From the NCBI RefSeq assembly GCF_014635705.1, contig NZ_BMDI01000001.1, positions 310,001 through 374,000 on the forward strand: a stretch of DNA of 64,000 bases, in the 5' to 3' direction. The position numbers were made by a program, and so were the translations under genes. The notes below the pieces were generated by a model. It did no database searches, had not been told where the DNA came from, and worked only from the letters and a program-made list of their open reading frames with translations. This DNA comes from Oxalicibacterium faecigallinarum (GTDB lineage Bacteria > Pseudomonadota > Gammaproteobacteria > Burkholderiales > Burkholderiaceae_D). Below, piece after piece: positions 35,286-45,112 of the stretch (its first letter is position 1; each line of letters starts with the position of its first letter).

Positions 35286-36962
35286 TCAGTTCGCGGTTGC
35301 GTGCGCAGTTACATGTTTCGTCAGACCCGGCTTGATCTGCAGCCGGACGCGGAAGTTCTTGCCGGTGGTCGAGCCATCGCGGATGACGTTGAAGCTCTGG
35401 CTGTCTGCCACTTCGATCTCGATGTCTTCCTCGGGCGCACCGGCAACGCGGGCGATTTCCTTCAGGCGTTCGGTACCGACATCGATCAGGTCGTTGATCG
35501 TGAAGTTGCGCGGAATATCTGCCTGCGTACCTTCTTCGGCAATCGACATCTGGCGCTCTTCGGTATCGGCCATCAAGGTCAGTTCGACCGTGGTGCGCGC
35601 CATGGCGGCGCCGCTGGCGTTGATCACGTCCGAATCGCCGGGAACGATGGCTTTCATTTGCAGCAGTTCGCCGACTTGCTTGGCCATGTACGGCGCAGGG
35701 CCGCCGACGACAATCGCATCGGTTGGTGCGAGTACTTTGCCTTCCAGCATTTCGTGAATCGTGTAGACCGGCTTGCCGTTGACTTCGGCGATCATGCTGC
35801 GCACCTTGGCGGCGATGGTTTCGCACGCGAGATCCATGATGGCTTGTGCGGTTTGCTCGGTCGATTTGCCGAGGTCCCTGGCAACGGATTCAATCGCGGC
35901 AGTCGCCTTGGCCTTGTCGCCGATGTTGGCGAGGCCGAGCACGATCATGGCGTCGGTCGGTGTTGGCACCGGACCGTCAAACGCCATCGCCGAGCCTTTG
36001 CGTTCAGGGCCAATGGCGAGCTGACCATCGATCACACGTACGTGGCTGTCGCCGCCAATCGCGATTGAATGCGTGAGCAGGCCGCGGATCAGCGTCTTGT
36101 GTTCTTCGATCTGTACGCCTTTTGGTTCGAGCAGCGGTGCGCCATCGGCGAAGAGCGCGATATCGGTCGTGGTGCCGCCGACGTCGATGGACACGGAATC
36201 ACGATTGGTCGGCACGAACGGCAGTACGCCCATGATGGTGGCTGCAGGACCGGACAGAATCGTCTGCACCGGATAGTGACGCGATTGCTCCACGTCGATG
36301 GTGCCACCATCGGCTTTGAGAATGTAGAGCGGCACGTCCACGCCAAGCTGCTTCAGGTAGGTTTGCAACTGATCGGCCATGGTGCTGTGCAGGCTCCAGA
36401 CCGCTTCGTTCAGATACGCGGTCGAGATACGGCGCGGGAAGCTCAGCTCACCGGACAGACGATGCCCAACGGTGACGTGGTTGGCATCGTCGATCAGCAG
36501 TGCTTGAATGATCTGTTCATGCGCAGGGCTGCGCGTGGAGAACTTGCCGATGACGCCGAAGTGCTTGATGCCTTTCCTGGCGAATTCCTTTTGCAGTTCG
36601 ATGATTTCATCTTCGTCGATCGGCTCGGCTTCGAGGCCGCGGTGGTTCATGTAGCCGCGCACGAAGGTGGTCTTGTCGCTCAGCGGCAGATCGCGATGCG
36701 ACACGCCCGGGCCGCTCATGACGATCAGGCCGACCTGATCGAGTTGGTGCTGCGCGACCGCATTGGTCGTCATGGTCGTGCTGAGCACGATGCGACGTAG
36801 CTGCTTGATGTCTTCAGGCTGCGCGACGGCGTGAGTAGCTTGCGTGACGGATTTGAGCAGATCGCTCTTGTCGGTCATCACTTTCGATTTGCGGAGAATT
36901 TTTCCGTTCTGCATGAGGACAGAATCGGTGTGCGTTCCGCCTACGTCGATACCAAGAATCAT
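35286..36962 (-). CDS. Hydantoinase/oxoprolinase (HyuA) family protein
   Basis: 558 residues, shorter than usual HyuA (about 680). The N-terminal ASKHA-type nucleotide-binding motif GIDVGGTHTDSVL and the second phosphate motif SIDVGGTTTDIALF are clear, so it should bind ATP. HyuA-type enzymes use ATP to open lactam or hydantoin rings, usually with a HyuB partner. None is present, and instead an HDAC-like gene follows after 18 bases. ATG 36962 has GGAAAGGAAGC upstream. Substrate unknown. Confidence 0.85.
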   Translation of the reverse strand: MILGIDVGGTHTDSVLMQNGKILRKSKVMTDKSDLLKSVTQATHAVAQPEDIKQLRRIVLSTTMTTNAVAQHQLDQVGLIVMSGPGVSHRDLPLSDKTTFVRGYMNHRGLEAEPIDEDEIIELQKEFARKGIKHFGVIGKFSTRSPAHEQIIQALLIDDANHVTVGHRLSGELSFPRRISTAYLNEAVWSLHSTMADQLQTYLKQLGVDVPLYILKADGGTIDVEQSRHYPVQTILSGPAATIMGVLPFVPTNRDSVSIDVGGTTTDIALFADGAPLLEPKGVQIEEHKTLIRGLLTHSIAIGGDSHVRVIDGQLAIGPERKGSAMAFDGPVPTPTDAMIVLGLANIGDKAKATAAIESVARDLGKSTEQTAQAIMDLACETIAAKVRSMIAEVNGKPVYTIHEMLEGKVLAPTDAIVVGGPAPYMAKQVGELLQMKAIVPGDSDVINASGAAMARTTVELTLMADTEERQMSIAEEGTQADIPRNFTINDLIDVGTERLKEIARVAGAPEEDIEIEVADSQSFNVIRDGSTTGKNFRVRLQIKPGLTKHVTAHATAN

Positions 36963-37249
36963 TGCTTCCTTTCCAGAACAAAGGATCAGTCAGACAGTAA
37001 TGGGAGTGGCAATACGGCGGCAGTTGCAAGTGTGCCGCGGATATTGAAACCTGATTGATGGACAGTGCGCTCGGTGCCGAGGTGGCGTGATCACGGTGTG
37101 TCCATGAATGCAAACAGCAGACATTATAAAGCCAGAGCAGTGATGCTCTGGCTTGCTGTGAATCGATTGCAGGTGGGTGTGATATGCGCTTTTACATCTG
37201 CGATAGCAATACCGCTGTAAGGGCTGCTCAGGAAATGCTTAGGCCACGC
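36963..37249. other. Intergenic region upstream of the HyuA-like gene
   Basis: 287 bases with no gene. GCCAGAGCA (37131-37139), GTGA and TGCTCTGGC (37144-37152) form a perfect 9-bp stem. On the - strand it is followed by TTTATAATG, so it is a plausible weak terminator for the gene ending at 37250. The promoter of the HyuA-HDAC operon must lie between it and 36963; no strong match was seen. Confidence 0.5.
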
Positions 37250-37609
37250 TTATGGCATCGTCTTGTTTTCGTTCAGATCGATCAGACCCTTGATCAGACG
37301 ATAGCCTTTCCACAGCCACGCCACGGCCCAAACCAGTAAGGCCGCCGGAATGCCGATGACGGTGATCCACAGCACGCCGCCAACGATCAGCCAGACGATA
37401 TACCACCAAAACGAGCGGATCTGCCAGCCGTGATGACTGTAGACGAACGTGCCTCTGGTGTCGTCGCGCTTGATGTAGTTGATGATCAGCGGCACGAAGG
37501 ACAGCATGCCGAGCGAGAAGACCAGACTCAGTCCGTGGCCGATATAGAGCCACCACGCCAGATTCTTGGCGGATTGCAGCGGTTGGTCGAGAACCAGTTG
37601 ATCATTCAT
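37250..37609 (-). CDS. DUF4870-like membrane protein
   Basis: 119 residues with three predicted membrane helices: WLYIGHGLSLVFSLGMLSFV, IRSFWWYIVWLIVGGVLWIT and PAALLVWAVAWLWKGYRL. The motif GWQIRSFWW is typical of small uncharacterised Burkholderiales membrane proteins of this type. ATG 37609 follows GGAGGCAAGC. Likely in one operon with the upstream gene ending at 37697. Function unknown. Confidence 0.75.
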   Translation of the reverse strand: MNDQLVLDQPLQSAKNLAWWLYIGHGLSLVFSLGMLSFVPLIINYIKRDDTRGTFVYSHHGWQIRSFWWYIVWLIVGGVLWITVIGIPAALLVWAVAWLWKGYRLIKGLIDLNENKTMP

Positions 37610-37696
37610 GCTTGCCTCCAGAGTTCGTCTTCTTTTTCGAGACTATATCTGGTGACGAAGTTCCACGCATCAAGAGTGATGCGTGGCAACACGTCC

Positions 37697-38455
37697 TTAT
37701 TTGGGTTGCAAAAAGCGATCGACCACGCTGCTCTTGACTTTGACGTCACTAGTTTCCAGCGGCGATGCGCCCATGAAAATGTGGCGATAGGCGGCATACA
37801 TCAGGCTGCCGAGAATCGGAAATAGCGGTACCACGGTCAGTCCGTGGAACAGGGCGCCGCCCATCATCGCCAGCGCGGTAAAGAACACCACGAACACAAT
37901 GAACTTGTTCTGATTCAGTCCCTTGAAGGTGTGATCAAGGCACAGCAGCATGGGCAGATTGGTGCACACCATCAGTGGAATCGCAAACCAAGGCAGGATC
38001 ACCAGCAGCCACAATCCAATGGCAAACAGCGCTTTCGATCCCACCAGAAAATCGCTGAGCTGATAGTCAGGCGGGACATAGGTCGAGGTTGCGCCGGCGC
38101 CACCTATTGCGGTGCCTTTGACGATCATCAGGATCAGGAAGAAGGCAACTGCCATGATGGACACGGCTGCGGTCGAACAAAACAGCACACGCAGAATGCC
38201 CGCTGGTGCGGTTTTCAGGGTCTGCGTCACCGGTTCCGAACTGGCAGCACTATGGGCGACCAGGATAAAGACGCCAACCAGCGCAGGTGACACGATCAGC
38301 AGCAGCATCGGCGAGAACGGTGCCAGCAGGCCGACCGTCAGGAGCACGAGACAGACATTGAGGGCCAAGTGTTTGCCGGAAAGATGGAGGGCTTCCTTGA
38401 GCCAGCGTTGCCAGCTGGAGGATTCGACGGGACGGGGGCCGAAAGTATTCATCAT
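37697..38455 (-). CDS. Hypothetical integral membrane protein (BPSS1780-like)
   Basis: 252 residues with about five or six membrane helices. The N-terminus has a soluble start (GPRPVESSSWQRWLKEAL) and the pattern of BPSS1780-type proteins found in Burkholderiales, as I recall them. No catalytic motif. It lies 87 bases upstream of the DUF4870-like gene on the same strand, so both are probably co-transcribed. Confidence 0.7.
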   Translation of the reverse strand: MMNTFGPRPVESSSWQRWLKEALHLSGKHLALNVCLVLLTVGLLAPFSPMLLLIVSPALVGVFILVAHSAASSEPVTQTLKTAPAGILRVLFCSTAAVSIMAVAFFLILMIVKGTAIGGAGATSTYVPPDYQLSDFLVGSKALFAIGLWLLVILPWFAIPLMVCTNLPMLLCLDHTFKGLNQNKFIVFVVFFTALAMMGGALFHGLTVVPLFPILGSLMYAAYRHIFMGASPLETSDVKVKSSVVDRFLQPK

Positions 38456-38725
38456 GATCGTGTTTGCCTTTAACTGACCTTGCTGACCGTTACTGAACGA
38501 TACCGAGCGCAGCCGCGCTGGTCAGTGAAGCAACAAGGAACCCAGTTACATCGCAGATCTCAACCCGGTACGTCTGCTACGTGTTTCTACGCATAGCTGG
38601 GTCAAGAATAAGTAAAACTACGTAGCAAAGCAAACAAATCGGTATTTACCCGACTTGTTTGCTCGACTGTTGTGGGGAATTTGCCGCGGCTGCGACGGAT
38701 CAGAACACGGTGATCCGGTTGCGAT
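38456..38725. other. Intergenic region with no clear feature
   Basis: 270 bases between the membrane-protein gene and serB. No supported open frame. It should hold the promoter for the - strand membrane-protein genes, but I saw no strong match. Confidence 0.4.
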
Positions 38726-39571
38726 TCAGTGGCTGAACAGATGGAGAATGCCGTCGAGGCCGACGAAGTTCAGGCCGACATCGGCCTGCGCACGCACGAT
38801 GGGCTTGGCGCGGAAGGCCACCGACAGGCCGGCAATGCCCATCATCTTGAGGTCGTTGGCGCCGTCGCCCATGACGATGGCTTTTTCAGGGGAAATGCCG
38901 AGTTCTGCGCAAACGCGTTCGACCGTGCGCTTCTTTTCTTCGCCATCGACGATGTCGCCAATCACACGGCCGGTCAGCTTGCCATCGATGATTTCCAACT
39001 GGTTGGAATGCGCGTAGTCCAGGCCCAGGCGTTCCTTCATGCGGTCGGTGAAGAAGGTAAAGCCGCCGGAAACCAGCAGGGTCTTGAGACCGGCAGCCTG
39101 GACTGCCTTGAGCATGGTTTCTGCCCCGGGTGACAACTGCAGCCGTTCGTCGTAGACACGTTGCAGGGCGCTGGCATCCAGGCCTGCCAGCAGGGCGACA
39201 CGCCGGGTCAGGCTTTCCTTGAATTCGATCTGGCCGCGCATGGCCGCTTCGGTAATTTCGGCAACTTGCGGCTTGAGCCCTTGCATGTCGGCGATCTCGT
39301 CAATGCATTCAATCGTGATCAGCGTGGAATCCATATCCATCGCAACCAGACCAAAGTCACTCAGCGATGCGCGGGGTTCGACAAAGGCGTAATCCAGTTT
39401 GGCCGACCATGCAGCCAGATCGATCTGCGATTTGACCTCGTCGTTATAGGTCACGTCCTGACAGCGATAGGCATGCTCGCCAATCGCAGCGATGGAGCGT
39501 GGGCGTGCCAGTGCGGCAAGCTGTTCGACCAGATGGCGGGAAACGGATTGTCCTTGCAGGATCAGATTCAT
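38726..39571 (-). CDS. serB: Phosphoserine phosphatase
   Basis: HAD-family enzyme, last step of serine synthesis. 281 residues. The nucleophile motif DMDSTLITIE, the SGGFTFFTDR motif and the GDGANDLKMM motif are present. An N-terminal regulatory segment of about 70 residues precedes the HAD domain. The frame opens earlier, but ATG 39571 gives the family N-terminus. It lies 25 bases after the mfd stop and is probably co-transcribed. Confidence 0.95.
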   Translation of the reverse strand: MNLILQGQSVSRHLVEQLAALARPRSIAAIGEHAYRCQDVTYNDEVKSQIDLAAWSAKLDYAFVEPRASLSDFGLVAMDMDSTLITIECIDEIADMQGLKPQVAEITEAAMRGQIEFKESLTRRVALLAGLDASALQRVYDERLQLSPGAETMLKAVQAAGLKTLLVSGGFTFFTDRMKERLGLDYAHSNQLEIIDGKLTGRVIGDIVDGEEKKRTVERVCAELGISPEKAIVMGDGANDLKMMGIAGLSVAFRAKPIVRAQADVGLNFVGLDGILHLFSH

Positions 39572-39596
39572 GGGCGTGCGTTGAGAACGGGAATGG

Positions 39597-42500
39597 TCAT
39601 GATAGCAGGGCGCGAATGGTGTTTTTGATTTGCGTCGTGCGCGCGGCCAGATCGGGCATGCTGACGGTGATGCGCAGCTTGTCCTGCCCATTCAGTTTGA
39701 TGTGACGGTTCTTTTGTACCAGTTCGATGATGCGCATGGCGTCGATTGGCGGATTGGGCTCGAATTGCAGGGTCGCGGATTCCGTGTGGGCATCGATCTT
39801 GATGATGCCGACCGGCTTGGCGGCGACGCGCAGACGATGCGTTTCGATCAGGGCCTGTGCCGCATCCGGCAGCTTGCCGAAGCGGTCGATCAGTTCTTCC
39901 TGCAGGTCATTGACGGCATCGTGCGTGCTGCAATTGGCCAGACGTTTGTAGATCGACAGACGTTCGTGCACATCGCCGCAGTAGGTTTCCGGCAGCAGGG
40001 CGGGCGTGTGCAGATTGATTTCCGTGGTCGTTGAAAGCGGCGCAGCCAGATCAGGCTCCTTGCCGTTCTTGAGCGAGCGCACGGCTTCGTTGAGCATGTC
40101 CGAATAGAGCTGGAAGCCGATTTCGGTCATTTCACCCGACTGGTTCTCGCCGAGCACTTCGCCGGCGCCACGGATTTCCAGATCGTGCATCGCGAGGTAG
40201 AAACCGCTACCGAGTTCTTCCATCTGTTGAATCGCATCAAGGCGACGCTGTGCGAGCTTGCTCAGGCCTTGCACGTCATTCACGAGCAGGTAGGCATAGG
40301 CCTGATGGTGCGAGCGGCCGACACGCCCACGCAACTGGTGCAACTGCGCCAGACCGAACTTGTCGGCGCGATGCATGATGATGGTGTTGGCAGTGGGTAC
40401 GTCGATACCGGTTTCGATAATCGTCGTGCAGAGCAGGATGTTGAAGCGCTGTGCGACAAAGTCGCGCATGACCTTTTCCAGATCGCGTTCGTGCAACTGG
40501 CCGTGTGCGACACCGATGCGTGCTTCGGGCAGCAGCTCTTCCAGCATCGCCTTGCGGTTTTCGATGGTTTCGACTTCGTTGTGCAGGAAGTACACCTGCC
40601 CGCCACGCTTGAGTTCGCGCAGGCAGGCTTCGCGGATGATGGAACCGTTTTCGCTACGCACGAAGGTCTTGATCGCCAGCCGTTTTTGCGGCGCGGTGGC
40701 GATGATCGAAAAGTCGCGCAAGCCTTCCAGCGCCATGCCGAGCGTACGCGGGATCGGTGTGGCGGTCAGCGTCAATACATCGACTTCGGCACGCAACGCC
40801 TTGAGCGCTTCTTTCTGGCGCACGCCAAAGCGATGTTCTTCATCGATGATGACCAGACCCAGACGCTGGAACTTGACGTCCGGTGACAGCAGTTTGTGCG
40901 TACCGATGATGATATCCAGCGTGCCATCGGTCATGCCCTTGATGGCTTGCGTAATTTCCTTGCCGGTACGGAAGCGCGACAGCTCGGCAATGCGCACCGG
41001 CCAGTCGGCAAAGCGATCGGCAAAGGTTTGCGCATGCTGTTCTGCGAGCAGCGTGGTCGGTGCCAGAATCGCGACCTGCTTGCCGCCCATGACGGCGATG
41101 AAGGCGGCGCGCAACGCGACTTCTGTCTTGCCGAAGCCGACGTCGCCGCAGACCAGGCGATCCATCGGCTTGCCGGAGGTCATGTCCTTGATGACATTGT
41201 TGATGGCTTCGCGCTGATCCGGCGTTTCTTCAAAACCGAAGCTTTCCGCAAAGGCGTCGTAATCATGTGCGGAATATTCGAAACTGTGGCCTTCGCGCAA
41301 GGCGCGGCGGGCGTACAGATTCAGCAGTTCGGCAGCAGTGTCGCGGATTTTTTCGGCAGCACGGCGTTTGGCTTTTTCCCACTGACCGGAGCCAAGTGCA
41401 TGCAGTGGCGCATCTTCGGGCGAGGCGCCGGAGTAGCGCGAGATTACATGCAGTTGCGATACCGGTACGTAGAGTTTGCTTTCCTTCGCATATTCGAGAT
41501 GCAGAAACTCGGTTTCGCCTTCGCCCAGATCCATGCTGATCAGGCCCATGTAGCGCCCGATGCCGTGGTTGACGTGGACGACCGGATCGCCAATCTTCAG
41601 TTCCGACAGGTCACGCACCATCGATTCGACTTGCGTGGCGCCTTCCTGCTTTTTGCCGCCGATGCGACGGCCGGAACCGGCGTACAGTTCTGCTTCGGTC
41701 ACGAACGCCAGCTTGCCGAGCGCGTCGCCCAGTTCAAAGCCGGCGTGCAATGGCGCCACGCCCAGCATGAGTTTGGCGCTGGCGGTCGCAAAGTCGGTGA
41801 AGTTTTCCGCGATGACGAGCGGCAGATCGTATTCGTTGAAGTACTGCTGCAAGGTCTCGCGGCGGCCGGCGCTCTCGGCACAGATCAGGATGCGCTTGTC
41901 AGTCTGCAGCAGGTACGCACGCAGGTTGACCAGCGGGTCATCGGCGCGACGATTGACGGCGACGTTGGGTAGCGGTGCAGCGAGCTCGGATGCAACCGCC
42001 TGTGATTGCACTACCCAGCGACCGAATGGTTTGGCCAGCGTGAAAAACTGTTCTTCCGACAGAAAAATCTGTTCCGGCGCGAGTACCGGGCGTTCGCGAT
42101 CGGACTTGAGGAAGCGATAGCGCGATTGCGTGTCGGACCAGAAGCGCTGGATCGCCGAATCGATTTCGCCAATCATGGCAAACGTGGTTTCTGCCGGCAG
42201 ATAGTCGAACAGCGTATTGGTTTCGTCGAAGAACAGCGGCAAGTAGTATTCGATGCCGGCAGACGCGATACCGTTGCCGATGTCCTTGTAGATGACGGAA
42301 CGCGACGGATCACCTTCGAACACTTCGCGCCAGCGGCCGCGGAAGGCAGTGCGCGCTTCTTCGTCCATCGGAAATTCACGCGCAGGCAGCAGGCGTACTT
42401 CCTTGACCGGGTAAAGCGAACGTTGCGAATCGGCATCGAAGGTGCGGATCGTATCGATCGTGTCACCAAACAGGTCGATGCGGTACGGCAGGACCGATCC

Positions 42501-43043
42501 CATCGGGAACAGATCGATCAGCCCGCCGCGCACCGAATATTCGCCCGGCGACATGACTTGCTTGACCGGCGTGTAACCAGCGAGCTGCAATTGCGTCTTC
42601 AGGCGCGTTTCATCGAGTGTTTCGCCTTGCTTGAAGTAGAAGGTATAGGACGCGAGGAAAGCGGGCGGTGCCATGCGCACCAGCGCCGTCGTGGCCGGCA
42701 CGATCAACACATCGCACTGGCCGTTGAGCACTTCGTACAGGGTTGCGAGCCGTTCCGATACCAGATCTTCGTGTGGTGAGAAGGCATCGTAGGGCAGGGT
42801 TTCCCAGTCAGGCAGCAGATGACAGCGCAGGGTTTCTTGCGCATCGTTACCAAACCAAGGAATTTCTGCCAGCAGCCGTTGTGCATCGCCCGGATTGGCG
42901 ACAACCAGCGTCAGCATGCGTTGCTGTGATTTCAGTTCGATGGCGGCTTGCGCCAGCACAAAAGCATCCGCCGAACCATGCAGCGATGGCAGAACAAAAC
43001 GGGTACCGGCTTTGGGGAGCGTCTTTTTAAGATTGAAGGACAT
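39597..43043 (-). CDS. mfd: Transcription-repair coupling factor Mfd
   Basis: Removes stalled RNA polymerase at lesions and recruits UvrA. About 1148 residues: UvrB-homology modules at the N-terminus, RNA polymerase-interacting domain near 480-550, RecG-like helicase motor (Walker A GDVGFGKTEVALRAA, DEEHRFG box) and the C-terminal TRCF domain. The frame opens at 43061; M at 43043 (MSFNLKKTLP) is more likely. It is divergent from ispD. Confidence 0.97.
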   Translation of the reverse strand: MSFNLKKTLPKAGTRFVLPSLHGSADAFVLAQAAIELKSQQRMLTLVVANPGDAQRLLAEIPWFGNDAQETLRCHLLPDWETLPYDAFSPHEDLVSERLATLYEVLNGQCDVLIVPATTALVRMAPPAFLASYTFYFKQGETLDETRLKTQLQLAGYTPVKQVMSPGEYSVRGGLIDLFPMGSVLPYRIDLFGDTIDTIRTFDADSQRSLYPVKEVRLLPAREFPMDEEARTAFRGRWREVFEGDPSRSVIYKDIGNGIASAGIEYYLPLFFDETNTLFDYLPAETTFAMIGEIDSAIQRFWSDTQSRYRFLKSDRERPVLAPEQIFLSEEQFFTLAKPFGRWVVQSQAVASELAAPLPNVAVNRRADDPLVNLRAYLLQTDKRILICAESAGRRETLQQYFNEYDLPLVIAENFTDFATASAKLMLGVAPLHAGFELGDALGKLAFVTEAELYAGSGRRIGGKKQEGATQVESMVRDLSELKIGDPVVHVNHGIGRYMGLISMDLGEGETEFLHLEYAKESKLYVPVSQLHVISRYSGASPEDAPLHALGSGQWEKAKRRAAEKIRDTAAELLNLYARRALREGHSFEYSAHDYDAFAESFGFEETPDQREAINNVIKDMTSGKPMDRLVCGDVGFGKTEVALRAAFIAVMGGKQVAILAPTTLLAEQHAQTFADRFADWPVRIAELSRFRTGKEITQAIKGMTDGTLDIIIGTHKLLSPDVKFQRLGLVIIDEEHRFGVRQKEALKALRAEVDVLTLTATPIPRTLGMALEGLRDFSIIATAPQKRLAIKTFVRSENGSIIREACLRELKRGGQVYFLHNEVETIENRKAMLEELLPEARIGVAHGQLHERDLEKVMRDFVAQRFNILLCTTIIETGIDVPTANTIIMHRADKFGLAQLHQLRGRVGRSHHQAYAYLLVNDVQGLSKLAQRRLDAIQQMEELGSGFYLAMHDLEIRGAGEVLGENQSGEMTEIGFQLYSDMLNEAVRSLKNGKEPDLAAPLSTTTEINLHTPALLPETYCGDVHERLSIYKRLANCSTHDAVNDLQEELIDRFGKLPDAAQALIETHRLRVAAKPVGIIKIDAHTESATLQFEPNPPIDAMRIIELVQKNRHIKLNGQDKLRITVSMPDLAARTTQIKNTIRALLS

Positions 43044-43281
43044 CAAATTGCGACATTGCACATGTCATCGGGTGAGCCAAGGGCGCAATGAAAATCGAAT
43101 TTCACACGGAGGGTTGCGCCTGATTTGACAGTGAAAAATTATGGTGCGATTATAAACCAAGCCCCTTTTTCGGTTGGGCGCATGCGCTGCAGCCAGTATG
43201 GCAACCGCTGAATGGTGATCGCCGATTGCCTTCGCCAGCAACTCGAATAACAAGCGCATTCCCTTCTTGTCAGTATCCCGT

Positions 43282-43983
43282 ATGACTTCTGCACGCTATT
43301 TCGGTTTGATTCCCGCCGCTGGTATTGGCGCGCGTATGGGGGCAGCCATTCCCAAGCAGTACGCGGAACTAGCCGGCAAACCGATGCTGATGCACGTGCT
43401 GGAAACCTTTACGCAGACACCATTGATTGCCCACACGTTTGTCGTGGTCAGTCCTGAAGACGGTTATATCGACGGTACGCTGGCAACGGCTGGTATGCAG
43501 GACCACGCGGGTTTGTCGGTGCTGCGTGTGGGCGGTGCAACGCGACACGATTCGGTGTTGCATGGTTTGCGCACGATGCGCGCGCAGGTCAACGACGATG
43601 ACTGGATACTGGTGCATGATGCGGCGCGTCCCGGCCTTCAGAGCAGTCTGATCAGGCATCTGATTGCCGCGATCAACGATGACGAGGTGGGCGGCTTGCT
43701 GGCCGTGCCGGTGGTGGATACGCTCAAGCGTGCGGACGCGCATCATCGTGCCGAGCAGACCGTTCCCCGTGAGCAATTATGGGCGGCGCAAACGCCGCAG
43801 ATGTTCCGCTATGGGTTGTTGCGACGCGCGCTGGAACAGGACATCAATGTCACGGACGAGGCGAGCGCTGTCGAATCTCTTGGTCTGAAGCCGAAATTGG
43901 TGGAAGGCAATACACGCAACTTCAAGGTCACTTTGCCGCACGATGTGGCGCTGGCCGAAATCTATCTGAGAGGTCAGGCATGA
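43282..43983 (+). CDS. ispD: 2-C-methyl-D-erythritol 4-phosphate cytidylyltransferase
   Basis: Third step of the MEP isoprenoid pathway, transferring CMP to MEP. 233 residues from ATG 43282. The nucleotide-binding loop [24 protein letters not shown] and the ITDEAS-like VTDEASAVE motif are visible. An in-frame TTG at 43267 is a less likely start. ispF overlaps its end by four bases. Confidence 0.95.
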   Translation: MTSARYFGLIPAAGIGARMGAAIPKQYAELAGKPMLMHVLETFTQTPLIAHTFVVVSPEDGYIDGTLATAGMQDHAGLSVLRVGGATRHDSVLHGLRTMRAQVNDDDWILVHDAARPGLQSSLIRHLIAAINDDEVGGLLAVPVVDTLKRADAHHRAEQTVPREQLWAAQTPQMFRYGLLRRALEQDINVTDEASAVESLGLKPKLVEGNTRNFKVTLPHDVALAEIYLRGQA

Positions 43984-44477
43984 GCCACACTGCAATTCCG
44001 TATCGCATCGGTCAGGGATACGACTGTCACGCGCTTGTGGAAGGCCGCAAGCTGATCATTGGCGGCGTCACGATTCCGCATCCGACCGGATTGCTTGGCC
44101 ATTCGGATGCAGATGTCTTGCTGCATGCGATTACAGATGCATTGTTCGGTGCGGCAGGATTGGGCGATATCGGTCGCCACTTTCCGGATACGGCAGAAGA
44201 ATTCAAGGGCGCAGATTCCCGCGTGTTGCTGCGCGAAGCGGCGAAACGGGTGCTGGCTGCCGGTTATGCGATCGGCAACATCGATGCAACCATCATTGCG
44301 CAGAAGCCGAAAATGGCGCCACATATTCCGGCGATGGTGCTGAATCTGGCTGCGGATCTGGGTCTGGTTGCCAATCAGATCAACATCAAGGCCAAGACGA
44401 ATGAGAAGCTGGGTTATCTGGGGCGCGAAGAAGGCATTGCCGCGGAAGCCATCGCCTTGCTCTATCGTCTGGGTTGA
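43980..44477 (+). CDS. ispF: 2-C-methyl-D-erythritol 2,4-cyclodiphosphate synthase
   Basis: Makes the cyclic diphosphate of the MEP pathway with release of CMP. 165 residues. Metal ligands in GQGYDCHAL and [12 protein letters not shown] are present, with the family end motif [21 protein letters not shown] 43980 overlaps the ispD stop (ATGA), so the two are translationally coupled. Confidence 0.96.
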   Translation: MSHTAIPYRIGQGYDCHALVEGRKLIIGGVTIPHPTGLLGHSDADVLLHAITDALFGAAGLGDIGRHFPDTAEEFKGADSRVLLREAAKRVLAAGYAIGNIDATIIAQKPKMAPHIPAMVLNLAADLGLVANQINIKAKTNEKLGYLGREEGIAAEAIALLYRLG

Positions 44478-44735
44478 AAAAATCTGCAATTTATTGCGTT
44501 TTCCGCTGTCCATCAAAGAGTGGTTTTGATCCCGCTGCATGTCCTGCATGCAGATTTCATGAATGCATGCACGCAATGCGACACAGTCGTTTGCATAAAT
44601 GCATGGAAACGGTATTGAATTTAAGCGAATCGCCACAATTTATTGCACCATACGCGGACTTGCCGCATAGTACGTCAGCGGGCTGTCGATTTCTAACAGG
44701 CGGTTGGCAAAACGGAAACAGGAGTAATCGATCTC
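44478..44735. other. Intergenic region with clustered TGCATG sites
   Basis: 258 bases without a supported gene. TGCATG occurs four times between 44536 and 44605 (44536, 44545, 44564, 44600), some as TGCATGCA palindromes. It is upstream of the small membrane-protein gene and could be a control region. Confidence 0.35.
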
Positions 44736-45047
44736 ATGACATCATTTTTCTTCAGTCAGCAAGCCAATAGCTGGCAGCAAATGTTTCGCCGCAGTCAGTC
44801 TGGCGGTTTCTTTTCGCGTTTGTTCGCCTGGCTGATGCTCGGCGTGCTGATGATGGTTGGTTTGCTGGTCGTCGTGACGGTTCTGCTGTTGAGCTGGCTG
44901 CTGATTCCGGTGCTGCTGTACAAAAAGCGCCGTGTCATGGAAAAAATGCGTCAGGCGGCATCCGCCCAGCGTTATCAACATGCGCCGGGCCAGGGCGAGA
45001 TCATTGAAGGCGTCATCACCGAAGTCAAGGATGACGTACGACGTTAA
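44736..45047 (+). CDS. Small hypothetical membrane protein
   Basis: 103 residues. One long hydrophobic stretch (about 28-66: LFAWLMLGVLMMVGLLVVVTVLLLSWLLIP in two helices) is followed by a basic cytoplasmic KKRRVMEKMRQ and a soluble tail ending EVKDDVRR. CAGGAG upstream of ATG 44736. A strong terminator follows. No family recognised. Confidence 0.7.
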   Translation: MTSFFFSQQANSWQQMFRRSQSGGFFSRLFAWLMLGVLMMVGLLVVVTVLLLSWLLIPVLLYKKRRVMEKMRQAASAQRYQHAPGQGEIIEGVITEVKDDVRR

Positions 45048-45063
45048 GCCGATCAGGATCTGG

Positions 45064-45097
45064 AAAAAAAGCACATCGTCTGATGTGCTTTTTTTTC
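45064..45097. terminator. Bidirectional terminator
   Basis: GCACATC (45071-45077), GTCT and GATGTGC (45082-45088) with A-run before and T-run after. It lies between the + strand membrane-protein gene and the - strand sensor kinase gene. Confidence 0.9.
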
Positions 45098-45112
45098 GTC
45101 GGCCGGAAAAGC

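Noticed and set aside
34740-36068. 442-codon + strand frame opposite the HyuA/HDAC genes
   Set aside because: Covers two well-supported - strand genes, has no family motif, and shows the histidine/valine/glycine-rich composition of an antisense shadow.
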